Source: CAYNBT01 sp964396025
Lineage (GTDB): Bacteria; Patescibacteriota; WWE3; UBA101185; UBA10185
Assembly: GCA_964396025.1 (NCBI GenBank)
Contig: CAYNBT010000011.1
Location: 1 to 26,747, forward strand
Length of the DNA: 26,747 bases
Direction: 5' to 3'
Positions within the stretch are counted from its first letter, which is position 1. Each line of letters opens with the position of its first letter. The translations under genes were made by a program, and so were the position numbers. Shown here piece by piece: positions 6,388 through 13,182 of this stretch. Under the pieces are notes generated by a model. That model searched no databases. It saw only the letters and a program-made list of their open reading frames with translations, and was not told where the DNA came from.

Positions 6388-8091
6388 ATGTTATTACTCA
6401 TCTTTTTTGCATTTCTAGCTGGCGTGATAACAGTTTTGTCACCATGCATACTTCCTTTGCTGCCAATCATTTTGTCGTCAAGTGATAGCAAAGGTTATCA
6501 AAAACCTATTGGCGTAGTAACAGGATTTGTAGCAAGTTTCACAATCTTCACGCTTTTTCTTTCCACACTAGTGCGCATTAGCGGAATTCCAGCAGAATCA
6601 CTTAGATTTGTATCAGTACTTATACTTGGCGTCTTTGGTCTTACGCTTTTGCTTCCAACACTTCAAGTTAAGTTGGAAACGCTCTTTGGCAAATTGGCGG
6701 CTTTTGCCCCTTCAGGACAAAACAGAACAGGATTTGCGGGAGGCTTGATTATCGGGTTTTCTCTCGGGCTCTTGTGGACACCCTGTGTAGGGCCGATTTT
6801 GGCGTCTGTGATTAGCTTGGCCATTACAGGAACTGTAACCGCGCAAGCCTTCTTTATCACGCTTTCCTATGCTGCTGGTACAGCAATTCCAATGTTTGCC
6901 ATTATGCTGGCCGGTTCTACAGCGCTAAAAAAAGTTCCTTGGCTAGTTAAAAACTCCGGAAACATTCAAAAAGGTTTTGGTGTTTTGATGATTACAACTG
7001 CTCTAGGAATTTATTTTGGAATAGACAGGCAGTTCCAAACCTACATTCTTAACGCATTCCCCAACTATGGAACCGGACTTACCAAAATCGAGGATAATGA
7101 GAAAGTTCAAAAAGAGCTGCAAAAGCAAAATACGACAACAGACAAGGAGTTGATAGGCAAACCTATGCTCTCGCCTCAATATCCACAGGCTCCAGAACTT
7201 GTTCAAGGTGGTGCGTGGTTTAACTCAAGACCTCTTAAACTTTCGGAACTCAAGGGCAAGGTGGTTTTGGTAGATTTTTGGACATATTCCTGCATCAACT
7301 GTATCCGTACGCTTCCTTACTTAAAAACATGGTGGGAAAAGTACGAGGACAAAGGATTGATTATTATTGGTATACACACCCCTGAGTTTGAGTTTGAGAA
7401 AGATTCTAAAAATGTACAAATGGCGATAGATGACTTTGGGCTGAAATATCCGGTTATGCAGGACAATGCGTATGGCACATGGCGTGCTTATGAAAACCGC
7501 TACTGGCCGGCAAAATACCTGATAGATAAAGATGGCGCAGTGAGATATGTTCACTTTGGTGAAGGTGAATACGATGAAACAGAAAGCATGATCCAAAAGT
7601 TACTACAGGAGGCAGGAACAATTGAAGCGGAACAAAAAATAGAAAACCCAACATACAGCGTGTTTTCACAAACGCCCGAACTTTACCTCGGATATGGAAG
7701 GATGCAGTATTTTGACTCGCCAGAGCAAGTCTCAACAAAAAGTACTAACTACTCCCGCCCCACATCGCTGAAAAACAACTACTTTGCCTACCAAGGAAAC
7801 TGGGTAATATCTTCGGAGTTCGCAGCACCAAGTAAGGGCGCGAAGCTGTATGTGAACTTTGAAGCGAGAGAGGTTTTTCTTGTTGCACGGCCTAAAAACG
7901 GAACATCATCCATTAGAATCAAGATCAACGGCAAAGTTGGAGAGTTTGGTGAAGACAACAACAACGGTACTGTGCTGATAGATTCTGATCGGCTCTACAA
8001 GCTCATTAAACTCACCACACCCGGTAGGCACGAACTTGAGATTGAGTTCGACGATGATAATGTTGAGGTTTTTGCCTTTACTTTTGGGTAG
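6388..8091 (+). CDS. dipZ: DipZ-like fusion: CcdA membrane domain, redoxin, C-terminal CBM-like domain
   Basis: This 567-aa protein has three parts. Residues 1-215 are a CcdA/DsbD-beta membrane domain of about six TM helices with the two transport cysteines in LSPCILP (C20) and TPCVGP (C133). Residues about 270-400 are a TlpA/AhpC-type redoxin with FWTYSCINC (C302, C305). Residues about 425-567 are a beta-rich domain (AYQGNWVISSEF to EVFAFTFG), like the carbohydrate-binding-like domain of mycobacterial DipZ. Known members carry reducing power from cytoplasmic thioredoxin across the membrane. The domain order and the unusual C-terminus both match DipZ, though this copy is shorter than the mycobacterial protein. 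It begins 3 bases after the thioredoxin gene with no separate promoter. No clear terminator is seen. Confidence 0.9.
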   Translation: MLLLIFFAFLAGVITVLSPCILPLLPIILSSSDSKGYQKPIGVVTGFVASFTIFTLFLSTLVRISGIPAESLRFVSVLILGVFGLTLLLPTLQVKLETLFGKLAAFAPSGQNRTGFAGGLIIGFSLGLLWTPCVGPILASVISLAITGTVTAQAFFITLSYAAGTAIPMFAIMLAGSTALKKVPWLVKNSGNIQKGFGVLMITTALGIYFGIDRQFQTYILNAFPNYGTGLTKIEDNEKVQKELQKQNTTTDKELIGKPMLSPQYPQAPELVQGGAWFNSRPLKLSELKGKVVLVDFWTYSCINCIRTLPYLKTWWEKYEDKGLIIIGIHTPEFEFEKDSKNVQMAIDDFGLKYPVMQDNAYGTWRAYENRYWPAKYLIDKDGAVRYVHFGEGEYDETESMIQKLLQEAGTIEAEQKIENPTYSVFSQTPELYLGYGRMQYFDSPEQVSTKSTNYSRPTSLKNNYFAYQGNWVISSEFAAPSKGAKLYVNFEAREVFLVARPKNGTSSIRIKINGKVGEFGEDNNNGTVLIDSDRLYKLIKLTTPGRHELEIEFDDDNVEVFAFTFG

Positions 8092-8111
8092 TCTTCATAA
8101 TAGTACTCACA

Positions 8112-8140
8112 TTGCAAATTTCTACACTACAGGGTACAAT
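8112..8140 (+). promoter_or_regulatory. Promoter of the 8177-9285 operon
   Basis: TTGCAA (8112-8117), 17-base spacer, TACAAT (8135-8140). CTACAGG, a variant also seen at 12781, sits directly before the -10 here instead of before the -35. Confidence 0.7.
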
Positions 8141-8176
8141 ATCGCTTAAAATCGCGTGAGCGAAAAGGAGCGAAAA

Positions 8177-8512
8177 ATGAATATAAACATTTTGGCAAAT
8201 ACCCCGGTAACTGTGAATTGGATTGAGGCAGAGGGCTACGCATACACATTGCACCCACCAACAACAACTCAACCGGCAACTCTACCTTCTCAGCCTGTTG
8301 TTTACACATTTGCAGACCTTATGCAAAAAGTTAGTGATTGGATCAGACCATTCGAGAAGCGTACAGTGCTCAATATACGCTTCTCAGACGAAACCCCTGA
8401 AGCGATCATTATAGAATTCATGCTACGGTTGTTCCGCTATATGAAAATGTTTCAAAATACCTCACTTTCTACTGTAGAAAGAGAAGACAAGCGGGTGGTA
8501 ATTATAAGGTAA
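8177..8512 (+). CDS. Hypothetical protein, 111 aa
   Basis: Small soluble protein with no signal or TM segment. A Thr/Pro-rich stretch lies around residues 28-40 (HPPTTTQPATLPSQP). The second half is helix/strand mixed (FEKRTVLNIRF, AIIIEFMLRLFRYMKM). The ATG at 8177 has SD AAAGGAG 7 bases upstream; an in-frame GTG at 8156 lies too close to the promoter and has no SD. First gene of a three-gene operon. Not recognised. Confidence 0.75.
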   Translation: MNINILANTPVTVNWIEAEGYAYTLHPPTTTQPATLPSQPVVYTFADLMQKVSDWIRPFEKRTVLNIRFSDETPEAIIIEFMLRLFRYMKMFQNTSLSTVEREDKRVVIIR

Positions 8513-8533
8513 AAGACCTAAAGGAAGGGTACA

Positions 8534-8836
8534 TTGAAATTTATCAAACTCGTTGAAAAACTTCGTCTTGTCATACTGCAAATAGAGCAAGGCGTCTCGA
8601 GCTCAATTACAGCATTAGGCCTTGATCAAGAGAAAATCGGCGACGCACAGATAGTCAAGCTTGGGGGTGTTCCTGCGCACCACGCTTATACACGTGTCAC
8701 ACAAAAGGGCTCTCCACTCTACTTGAAACTTAACGAACAATGCCACGTGAAGGTATACCTAAAAAATGGACGGTGGATAGGGGACGGCTATGGGGAAGAG
8801 ATCGATCCAAATGAGAGTGTTGTACCATTAGACTAA
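8534..8836 (+). CDS. Hypothetical protein, 100 aa, TTG start
   Basis: Small soluble protein starting with TTG at 8534, supported by SD AAGGAAGGG about 5 bases upstream and by no in-frame ATG or GTG nearby. An N-terminal amphipathic helix (FIKLVEKLRLVILQIEQG) precedes a beta-rich part with the strand pairs SPLYLKLNEQCHVKVYLKNGRW. Second gene of the operon, 21 bases after the first and 11 before the third. Not recognised. Confidence 0.75.
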   Translation: MKFIKLVEKLRLVILQIEQGVSSSITALGLDQEKIGDAQIVKLGGVPAHHAYTRVTQKGSPLYLKLNEQCHVKVYLKNGRWIGDGYGEEIDPNESVVPLD

Positions 8837-8847
8837 AGGAGATCATC

Positions 8848-9285
8848 ATGGGCATGGAACTTATGTTTCGGCGACTGGCTGAAGGAGAACGCTCAGAGGA
8901 AGTTTTTGAGCACCTACCCCCCGCGGAATACAGCGAACTTGTGAGCCTATTAACGGACCACAGCAATGTTATAAGTCTGGGTGTAATCAACATATGGAGG
9001 GATACGCTAAGTGGCAGACTAAGAAAACGAGTAGAACGTATTGCCCAGATCGCGTTCCTAAGCGAAGATGAGGTTCAAAAGACGACCCTGGGTATCAACC
9101 TCATTCTTGTACGCTTCAATGTACCCAGTGAGATTTATGACATGATCCAGCAAACCACGAGGACGCAAGAAACGACAGGAAATGAGCTTGCTGATAAAAA
9201 AATACACTGTATCCACAGCCTCTCACTTTTGTGGGCAGCAATTCTGTGGGTGCACAAACAGGAACGGTTGAAAAAATACATGTAA
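8848..9285 (+). CDS. Hypothetical protein, 145 aa
   Basis: Last gene of the three-gene operon, with SD AAAGGAG 6 bases before the ATG. The protein is predicted mostly helical, with acidic and basic stretches and no signal peptide. A moderately hydrophobic C-terminal helix (SLSLLWAAILWVHKQERLKKYM) could be a short membrane anchor with an inside basic tail. Not recognised. Confidence 0.78.
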   Translation: MGMELMFRRLAEGERSEEVFEHLPPAEYSELVSLLTDHSNVISLGVINIWRDTLSGRLRKRVERIAQIAFLSEDEVQKTTLGINLILVRFNVPSEIYDMIQQTTRTQETTGNELADKKIHCIHSLSLLWAAILWVHKQERLKKYM

Positions 9286-9293
9286 TCTATCTC

Positions 9294-9331
9294 AAGAGCC
9301 TTATTGGTACAAACCAAAAGGCTCTTTTTTT
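9294..9331 (+). terminator. Terminator of the 8177-9285 operon
   Basis: AAGAGCCTT.TTGG pairs with CCAAAAGGCTCTT, followed by seven Ts. Confidence 0.9.
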
Positions 9332-9339
9332 ACGTGCAG

Positions 9340-9378
9340 AAAAGAAAAACGGAAGGACTTTAAAGGTTCTTCCGTTTT
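9340..9378 (-). terminator. Terminator of 9387-9839 (minus)
   Basis: AACGGAAG (9348-9355) and CTTCCGTT (9369-9376) form a stem extended by the GACTTTAAAGGTT interior. The A-rich stretch 9340-9349 gives a U tract on the minus strand. Confidence 0.85.
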
Positions 9379-9386
9379 ATAGATTA

Positions 9387-9839
9387 TTATTCTTGCACTA
9401 GTTCGTAACCATGGAAGCTCAAAGACAGCTCAGAAGCCATCCAAGTAACCTCTAACTCACCATTCTTAAATGCTGGGTGTGTTAAGCACCAACCTTCACG
9501 GATTCCACGGCAGGCAAGCTTACCAACTTTACCAATGTAAAAAATCCTGCCAAAAACAACATACCGGCGGGCAATCTTGCATAGATCAAAGCGTTCATCT
9601 CCGGACGTAATCGAATATACATTCACATGAACGAACTTGGCCGGATCTTCTGCACGCATACCCACTAAAATGTATACCAAGCCAACAATAATGCTGTATG
9701 CAACTGCCACACCGACTAATCCCAAAGACACCACAAGTAAGAGTGGCCAAATATTGCTTCCTAACTGAGAAAATAGAGCAACAAACAACAATACACACAG
9801 CAAGAGAGTACCACTATACTGACGTAAGTCTTGAAACAT
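9387..9839 (-). CDS. Small membrane protein, 150 aa, two TM segments
   Basis: Two TM segments (about residues 11-28 and 31-60; the second is long and may be two short helices) precede a soluble domain of about 85 residues rich in strands (KFVHVNVYSITS, RYVVFGRIFYIGKVGKL, GELEVTWMASELSLSFHGYEL). The SD TTGGAGG is 6 bases before the ATG. Its promoter shares a CTATAG element with the divergent gene at 9973. Own terminator. Not recognised. Confidence 0.8.
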   Translation of the reverse strand: MFQDLRQYSGTLLLCVLLFVALFSQLGSNIWPLLLVVSLGLVGVAVAYSIIVGLVYILVGMRAEDPAKFVHVNVYSITSGDERFDLCKIARRYVVFGRIFYIGKVGKLACRGIREGWCLTHPAFKNGELEVTWMASELSLSFHGYELVQE

Positions 9840-9865
9840 GTGTAACCTCCAAAGGGATTTTTTGA

Positions 9866-9901
9866 ATTATCGCACAAATACCCACGATCAGCAACCTATA
9901 G
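9866..9901 (-). promoter_or_regulatory. CTATAG promoter of 9387-9839, sharing its element
   Basis: Read on the minus strand: CTATAG (9901-9896), one G, TTGCTG (-35, 9894-9889), 17 bases, GATAAT (-10, 9871-9866). The CTATAG is the same palindrome used by the plus-strand promoter at 9895-9935. Confidence 0.82.
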
Positions 9902-9935
9902 CTCATTTTACTTTGTGCTCCCTATGGGGTATAAT
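9895..9935 (+). promoter_or_regulatory. CCTATAG promoter of 9973-10476, sharing its element
   Basis: CCTATAG (9895-9901), 5 bases, TTTACT (9907-9912), 17 bases, TATAAT (9930-9935). CCTATGG also sits directly before the -10. Confidence 0.85.
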
Positions 9936-9972
9936 TCTGCCAAACTTTTATCCCATTATTTTTGGAGGAAAT

Positions 9973-10476
9973 ATGTCTTCTAACTTGTTTGGACTGGCAA
10001 AGCGGTATTGGTACTTATTTGCCTCTCTCGTGGGCTTGGTATGGCTCTCAGTGTGGCTTTGGAATGCTAATCTGGATCTGATGAACAGGTTTCCGGCTCC
10101 TCACACCTCACCGTACATTACGTTCACGCTGGCGGCTGTCGGGGTATTTACTACAATAGTTTGGTTAGCTACCGCTGTGCTTGCTTGTGTAATGATTATC
10201 GGTGCTGTGGTGCGGTCAGGAGATAAAACGGTTGGACCAGATCGGCGCCTTGAAGCACTGCTGGAACAGTTAATGGATAAGGGGTGCATTGTAAATGGCA
10301 CATTGGTTGGAAGCTCACAAGACCAGCAACGTCTTGAGCAAACCATACAACATTTGCTGTTGCACGGAGTCATGTCAAAAGAACGCATTGAAAAGCTACT
10401 TCACAAGTATGGCCTGCCAAAAAGGATTCGTCTTGCCGGCGATACGGGAGTCTTACATCGTATCGAGTTAGTCTAG
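9973..10476 (+). CDS. Small membrane protein, 167 aa, two TM segments
   Basis: TM segments lie at about residues 12-28 and 48-75, with a short external loop carrying Pro and His. The cytoplasmic tail of about 85 residues is helical and charged (DRRLEALLEQLMDKGC, QQRLEQTIQHLLLHGVMSKERIEKLLHKYGLP). Its end resembles a helix-turn-helix or protein-binding helical bundle, but I recognise no family. Start ATG 9973 has SD TTTGGAGG; the frame is open to 9838, but that part covers the divergent promoter. Convergent with the Nudix gene. Confidence 0.8.
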   Translation: MSSNLFGLAKRYWYLFASLVGLVWLSVWLWNANLDLMNRFPAPHTSPYITFTLAAVGVFTTIVWLATAVLACVMIIGAVVRSGDKTVGPDRRLEALLEQLMDKGCIVNGTLVGSSQDQQRLEQTIQHLLLHGVMSKERIEKLLHKYGLPKRIRLAGDTGVLHRIELV

Positions 10477-10574
10477 CAAAGTTAAGCCTACAATATACAC
10501 GTAGGGAGGGATTACGCTAACCGTCAAAGATGGTTTAAACAAAATCCTAAGTTATGAAGCGTTACTATAGAACA

Positions 10575-10610
10575 AAGCCTCTGAGACTTAATCCAAGTGT
10601 CAGAGGCTTC
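10575..10610. terminator. Bidirectional terminator between 9973-10476 and the Nudix gene
   Basis: AAGCCTCTGAGACTT pairs with AAGTGTCAGAGGCTT (two imperfect positions). The T content is modest on either strand. It lies between convergent genes. The CTATAG just upstream (10565-10570) has no promoter boxes near it. Confidence 0.7.
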
Positions 10611-10641
10611 ATTGTTTCTACAACCACGGTTACGTCCAAGC

Positions 10642-11124
10642 TCAAAGTTTATCCACCAACTCCACTTCGGAACGCAACAACGAACCAGCTTCATCATAAT
10701 AGAAATTTGCTGTCACTTTTTGATTTGCTAGCACACTAGACACCCATAAGCTATCTTCACGATTCATTTGATCAAACGGAATGTCTGCAACCGGATACCA
10801 GCTCGGTGCCATCTCCTCAGTTTCAATAGGTGTCCCTTCCCATGCGGTTATCACATAGACATGGCACTCATGAGTGATTGCATGATCATAGTAAGTCACT
10901 ATGCCGCGCCTTTCGTACACTTGTGGGGTAACGGTTGATTCCTCCCATGTCTCTCTTAACGCGCAGGCATCTACCGTCTCTTCGGGTTCCTTCTTACCTC
11001 CGTAGCCATTCAATTTCCCAAAAAGAAACCCACGCTTCTTCCTCGCCAAACAAACCATGGGCACATCGTCGCGTATCTGTATCAGAAAACATATGGTCAT
11101 AACTTTCTTTGCTTTAGTATTCAT
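10642..11124 (-). CDS. Nudix hydrolase, MTH1/NUDT1-like (oxidised purine dNTP diphosphatase)
   Basis: The 160-aa protein has a Nudix box at residues 43-65: G43, E49, R57-E58, E61-E62, with T64 where Gly is usual. The region around it is strikingly similar to vertebrate MTH1: LNGYGGKKEPEET before the box, then the WEGTPIETEEMAPSWYPV stretch and IPFDQMNREDSLW near the end. In MTH1 the equivalent WF..IPF..MW..D region shapes the purine pocket. Likely role: hydrolysis of 8-oxo-dGTP or similar damaged nucleotides. Start ATG 11124 has SD AAGGAGT; the frame is open to 11196 but nothing supports that. Divergent from a possible nucleoside-metabolism gene at 11197. Confidence 0.9.
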   Translation of the reverse strand: MNTKAKKVMTICFLIQIRDDVPMVCLARKKRGFLFGKLNGYGGKKEPEETVDACALRETWEESTVTPQVYERRGIVTYYDHAITHECHVYVITAWEGTPIETEEMAPSWYPVADIPFDQMNREDSLWVSSVLANQKVTANFYYDEAGSLLRSEVELVDKL

Positions 11125-11184
11125 ATAAGACTCCTTGGGCACAAAATAACATTTTGCGAGTGTGTAGTCATTACACACCAATGT

Positions 11185-11197
11185 TAAAATATACACA
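11185..11197 (+). promoter_or_regulatory. Leaderless extended -10 promoter of 11197-11796
   Basis: TGT TAAAAT (-10 at 11185-11190, extended TGn at 11182-11184), then exactly 6 bases and ATG. No SD. Confidence 0.65.
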
Positions 11198-11796
11198 TGA
11201 AAATCTGGTTTGGCACTACAACTTTAAATTTCAAGAAGTACAAAGAATATTATTTACGGATAAGACAGCACTTGATTGACTCCGGACACGTCATTACAGA
11301 TGATTGGATTGGCGAGCATGGACAATGGCTAGAGGAAAACCCAAACGCACGAAGAGGCATGAAAACTGTGTATGAAAAGGTACTCAAAGCGATTACCGCA
11401 TCCGATGTCTCGATTATAGAATTCACTGTGCCCAATTTCAGTACTTCTCATCAAATCACTTACTCAATTCAAAAACGTGTACCTACCTTGGTAATGCGTT
11501 TACATAGAGATAACACGTTTAAAGACTCTTATATAGAGGCACTGGAGTCCCCTTTGCTTAAAGTTACCGAGTACACCAAAAATAACTATAAAGAGGTCAT
11601 TGATGAGTTTTTAGGCTACGCGAGCATGGAAGAAGGACAGGGGCGCTATAACATAATCCTACTTAAAAAACATAAGTATTATTTGGATTGGGCTGCAACA
11701 AAATACGCAAAAAGTAGGTCGGAACTTATTAGGGATTTAGTCGAAAACCAAATGAGCGAAGACAAGATATTCAAAAACTACTTGAAGGAATATTAA
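11197..11796 (+). CDS. Nucleoside deoxyribosyltransferase-like domain fused to a C-terminal RHH-like domain
   Basis: Residues 1-145 follow the Rossmann-like pattern of nucleoside 2-deoxyribosyltransferases: strand KIWFGT, a long helix with HLIDSGHVITDDW, helix KAITASDVSIIEFT, then TSHQITYSIQKRVPTLVM. In true deoxyribosyltransferases the last motif carries the catalytic Glu (GT-FE-G-A). Here it is TSHQI, so the activity may be lost or changed. Residues 151-190 (RYNIILLKKHKYYLDWAATKYAKSRSELIRDLVENQ) look like a ribbon-helix-helix DNA-binding unit: strand, helix, SRSELIR, helix. This would give a nucleotide-sensing regulator or a specialised enzyme. It is leaderless, back to back with the Nudix gene. 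Both domain calls are from motif reading only. Confidence 0.65.
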   Translation: MKIWFGTTTLNFKKYKEYYLRIRQHLIDSGHVITDDWIGEHGQWLEENPNARRGMKTVYEKVLKAITASDVSIIEFTVPNFSTSHQITYSIQKRVPTLVMRLHRDNTFKDSYIEALESPLLKVTEYTKNNYKEVIDEFLGYASMEEGQGRYNIILLKKHKYYLDWAATKYAKSRSELIRDLVENQMSEDKIFKNYLKEY

Positions 11797-11810
11797 TTTA
11801 TCAGGCAACC

Positions 11811-11845
11811 CCATAGTTTGACATGCGTGCAGTGTCTTGTATAAT
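11811..11845 (+). promoter_or_regulatory. CCATAG-variant promoter of 11878-12267
   Basis: CCATAG (11811-11816), TTGACA (11818-11823), 16 bases, TATAAT (11840-11845): near-consensus. Confidence 0.85.
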
Positions 11846-11877
11846 CACTACAAAAGAAGCATAAGGAGGAATAGATT

Positions 11878-12267
11878 ATGTCGAATTTTTATGCGGAAAT
11901 TCTTGCGATTTTAGTTGGTTTTCTGCTTGTTGGCATTATCTTTACAGTGCGAGACACGTTTAACACAAACTCATTTATTGCCAAGATTCCATATCCTTCC
12001 AAAGAGGCAACTGTAGTTTTAAGAGTCATCGCTGTCTCTATTGTTGTCATTGCCTCTATCAGTTTGTTTACTATCTTCACAGAAGACGTAGCGATTGGGC
12101 TAAAGCTTATATTGCAAGCGGTGAAATTTGTGTGTTTACTAACACTATTTGCACTGATAAGGACTGCAAGAGGAGCAAAAGTCGCAGAAGTACTCATATG
12201 CATCCCGCTCCTGACATCAGTGCCTAGTATTGCGCTTAATGTATACAAACTGTTGATTGGAAGCTAA
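11878..12267 (+). CDS. Small integral membrane protein, 129 aa, about four TM
   Basis: Hydrophobic segments lie at about residues 5-24, 47-67, 72-92 and 103-124, with few loop residues; a short periplasmic or cytoplasmic loop holds FNTNSFIAKIPYPSKEA. There are no channel or transporter motifs I can name. A strong SD (AAGGAGG) is present. It stands alone, with its own near-consensus promoter and a terminator at 12286-12337. Confidence 0.8.
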   Translation: MSNFYAEILAILVGFLLVGIIFTVRDTFNTNSFIAKIPYPSKEATVVLRVIAVSIVVIASISLFTIFTEDVAIGLKLILQAVKFVCLLTLFALIRTARGAKVAEVLICIPLLTSVPSIALNVYKLLIGS

Positions 12268-12285
12268 GCAAGGCTAGTGTTTAAC

Positions 12286-12337
12286 AACCGTCTACATAAA
12301 ATGTTGAATTATATCAACGATGTAGGCGGTTTTTTTG
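12286..12337 (+). terminator. Terminator after 11878-12267
   Basis: AACCGTCTACAT (12286-12297) pairs with ATGTAGGCGGTT (12320-12331) apart from one position; a second small GTTGA/TCAAC stem lies in the loop; T run follows. Confidence 0.88.
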
Positions 12338-12340
12338 TAC

Positions 12341-12377
12341 AAAAAAACCATCAAATGATTGCTCACGTGATGGTTTT
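12341..12377 (-). terminator. Terminator of 12399-12719 (minus)
   Basis: AAAACCATCA (12343-12352) and TGATGGTTTT (12368-12377) pair perfectly. The A run at 12341-12346 supplies the U tract on the minus strand. Confidence 0.88.
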
Positions 12378-12398
12378 AGATAAATTTTGCTTTTCAAC

Positions 12399-12719
12399 TT
12401 AACTGGCTTTGCGGGTGCGCGAGCCGGATAGCCACCAATAGAACCGCCATCCCAATCGGGACTTCAATGTGCTACCATCGCCCAGATAATCCGCTAAGCC
12501 TATCACAAAGTGCTGCCAGTGTAGGTTCAGCACATAAATAAACGGCAGGTTACTGTCGGACACCCAATCAAAGAAATGCATATTCTTTAATACATATTCA
12601 ATGCATTCATTATGGCTGCCTCCAAAGACAATTTCCCCCTGCGCATTGCCCTGCCGTACTTGATACACCCATTCCTGAGTGGGTTTGTAAACATAAGCGG
12701 GCATTATCAAATATTTCAT
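12399..12719 (-). CDS. Hypothetical protein, 106 aa
   Basis: Small soluble protein rich in aromatic residues. It starts with strands (YLIMPAYVYKPTQEWVYQVRQG), has a GGSHNECIEYVLKN helix start, and ends with RFYWWLSGSRTRKAS. No TM or signal peptide. The SD GGAGG is 7 bases before the ATG, and the promoter is divergent from the gene at 12856, sharing one element with it. Own terminator. Not recognised. Confidence 0.78.
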   Translation of the reverse strand: MKYLIMPAYVYKPTQEWVYQVRQGNAQGEIVFGGSHNECIEYVLKNMHFFDWVSDSNLPFIYVLNLHWQHFVIGLADYLGDGSTLKSRLGWRFYWWLSGSRTRKAS

Positions 12720-12748
12720 TCATAGCCTCCATATCAAAGATTTTGACC

Positions 12749-12787
12749 ATTATAGCAAGCAAAGTTAAGAATGGCAAATACTACAGG
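12749..12787 (-). promoter_or_regulatory. CCTGTAG-variant promoter of 12399-12719, sharing its element
   Basis: Minus strand: CCTGTAG (12787-12781), TAT, TTGCCA (-35, 12777-12772), 17 bases, TATAAT (-10, 12754-12749). The first 16 bases match the promoter at 18879 except for A to G in the element. Confidence 0.82.
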
Positions 12788-12816
12788 TTGACCTACGTTC
12801 TTACGAGCAGTATAAT
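12781..12816 (+). promoter_or_regulatory. CTACAGG-variant promoter of 12856-13107, sharing its element
   Basis: CTACAGG (12781-12787), directly followed by TTGACC (12788-12793), 17 bases, TATAAT (12811-12816). Confidence 0.83.
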
Positions 12817-12855
12817 TCTGGAAACTCATTTGAGTAAATAAACGGAGGCATGACA

Positions 12856-13107
12856 ATGGCAATCCAAGTATATGCGTTTGATTCAGCGAAAACACGGGAA
12901 CTAGGGGACATAACAAATGCTGTGGATCGGGGAACTGCAACAAACATGGATGAACTTAACACAGTAAGAAACACTTCAACACACCCTTATGATTATATTG
13001 CCTACTGGAGCAAGGAAGAAGCGCGCTGGCTAAGTTATGCAGAAGCGCAAGCACTTATGGGAGACACTTTTTGGATAGATTTTCAAAACGCGCGCAAAGG
13101 GCTTTAG
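12856..13107 (+). CDS. Hypothetical protein, 83 aa
   Basis: Small soluble acidic protein. Its central part YDYIAYWSKEEARWLSYAEAQALMGDTFWIDFQ is aromatic-rich and may fold as a small domain. No TM or signal peptide. I chose the ATG at 12856 because SD GGAGG (12844-12848) is 7 bases away; the in-frame ATG at 12850 is only one base from it. Own promoter and terminator. Not recognised. Confidence 0.75.
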   Translation: MAIQVYAFDSAKTRELGDITNAVDRGTATNMDELNTVRNTSTHPYDYIAYWSKEEARWLSYAEAQALMGDTFWIDFQNARKGL

Positions 13108-13114
13108 AACACAT

Positions 13115-13167
13115 CACCGTAGACATTCATCTTGTGAACAAGATAGTTTGACTACGGTGTTTTTTTT
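13115..13167 (+). terminator. Terminator after 12856-13107
   Basis: CACCGTAG (13115-13122) and CTACGGTG (13152-13159) enclose a second stem ATCTTGT/ACAAGAT; eight Ts follow. Confidence 0.9.
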
Positions 13168-13169
13168 AC

Positions 13170-13182
13170 TATTATATGTTTG
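13170..13182 (+). promoter_or_regulatory. Probable leaderless promoter of 13182-13715
   Basis: TATTAT (13170-13175) is followed by 6 bases and an in-frame GTG at 13182, the same spacing as the other leaderless genes. The ATG at 13176 touches the -10 box and would lie upstream of the expected transcript start. Confidence 0.5.

Noticed and set aside
10488..10570. Tiny frame after a GGGAGGG SD-like sequence, ending at the TAG at 10568
   Set aside because: No standard start codon in frame near the SD (only ATT or ACG), fewer than 20 codons, and the -10-like TACAAT has no -35.
10565..10570. Another CTATAG copy
   Set aside because: It lies beside the bidirectional terminator with no -35/-10 pair in either direction, so it is likely a chance copy.
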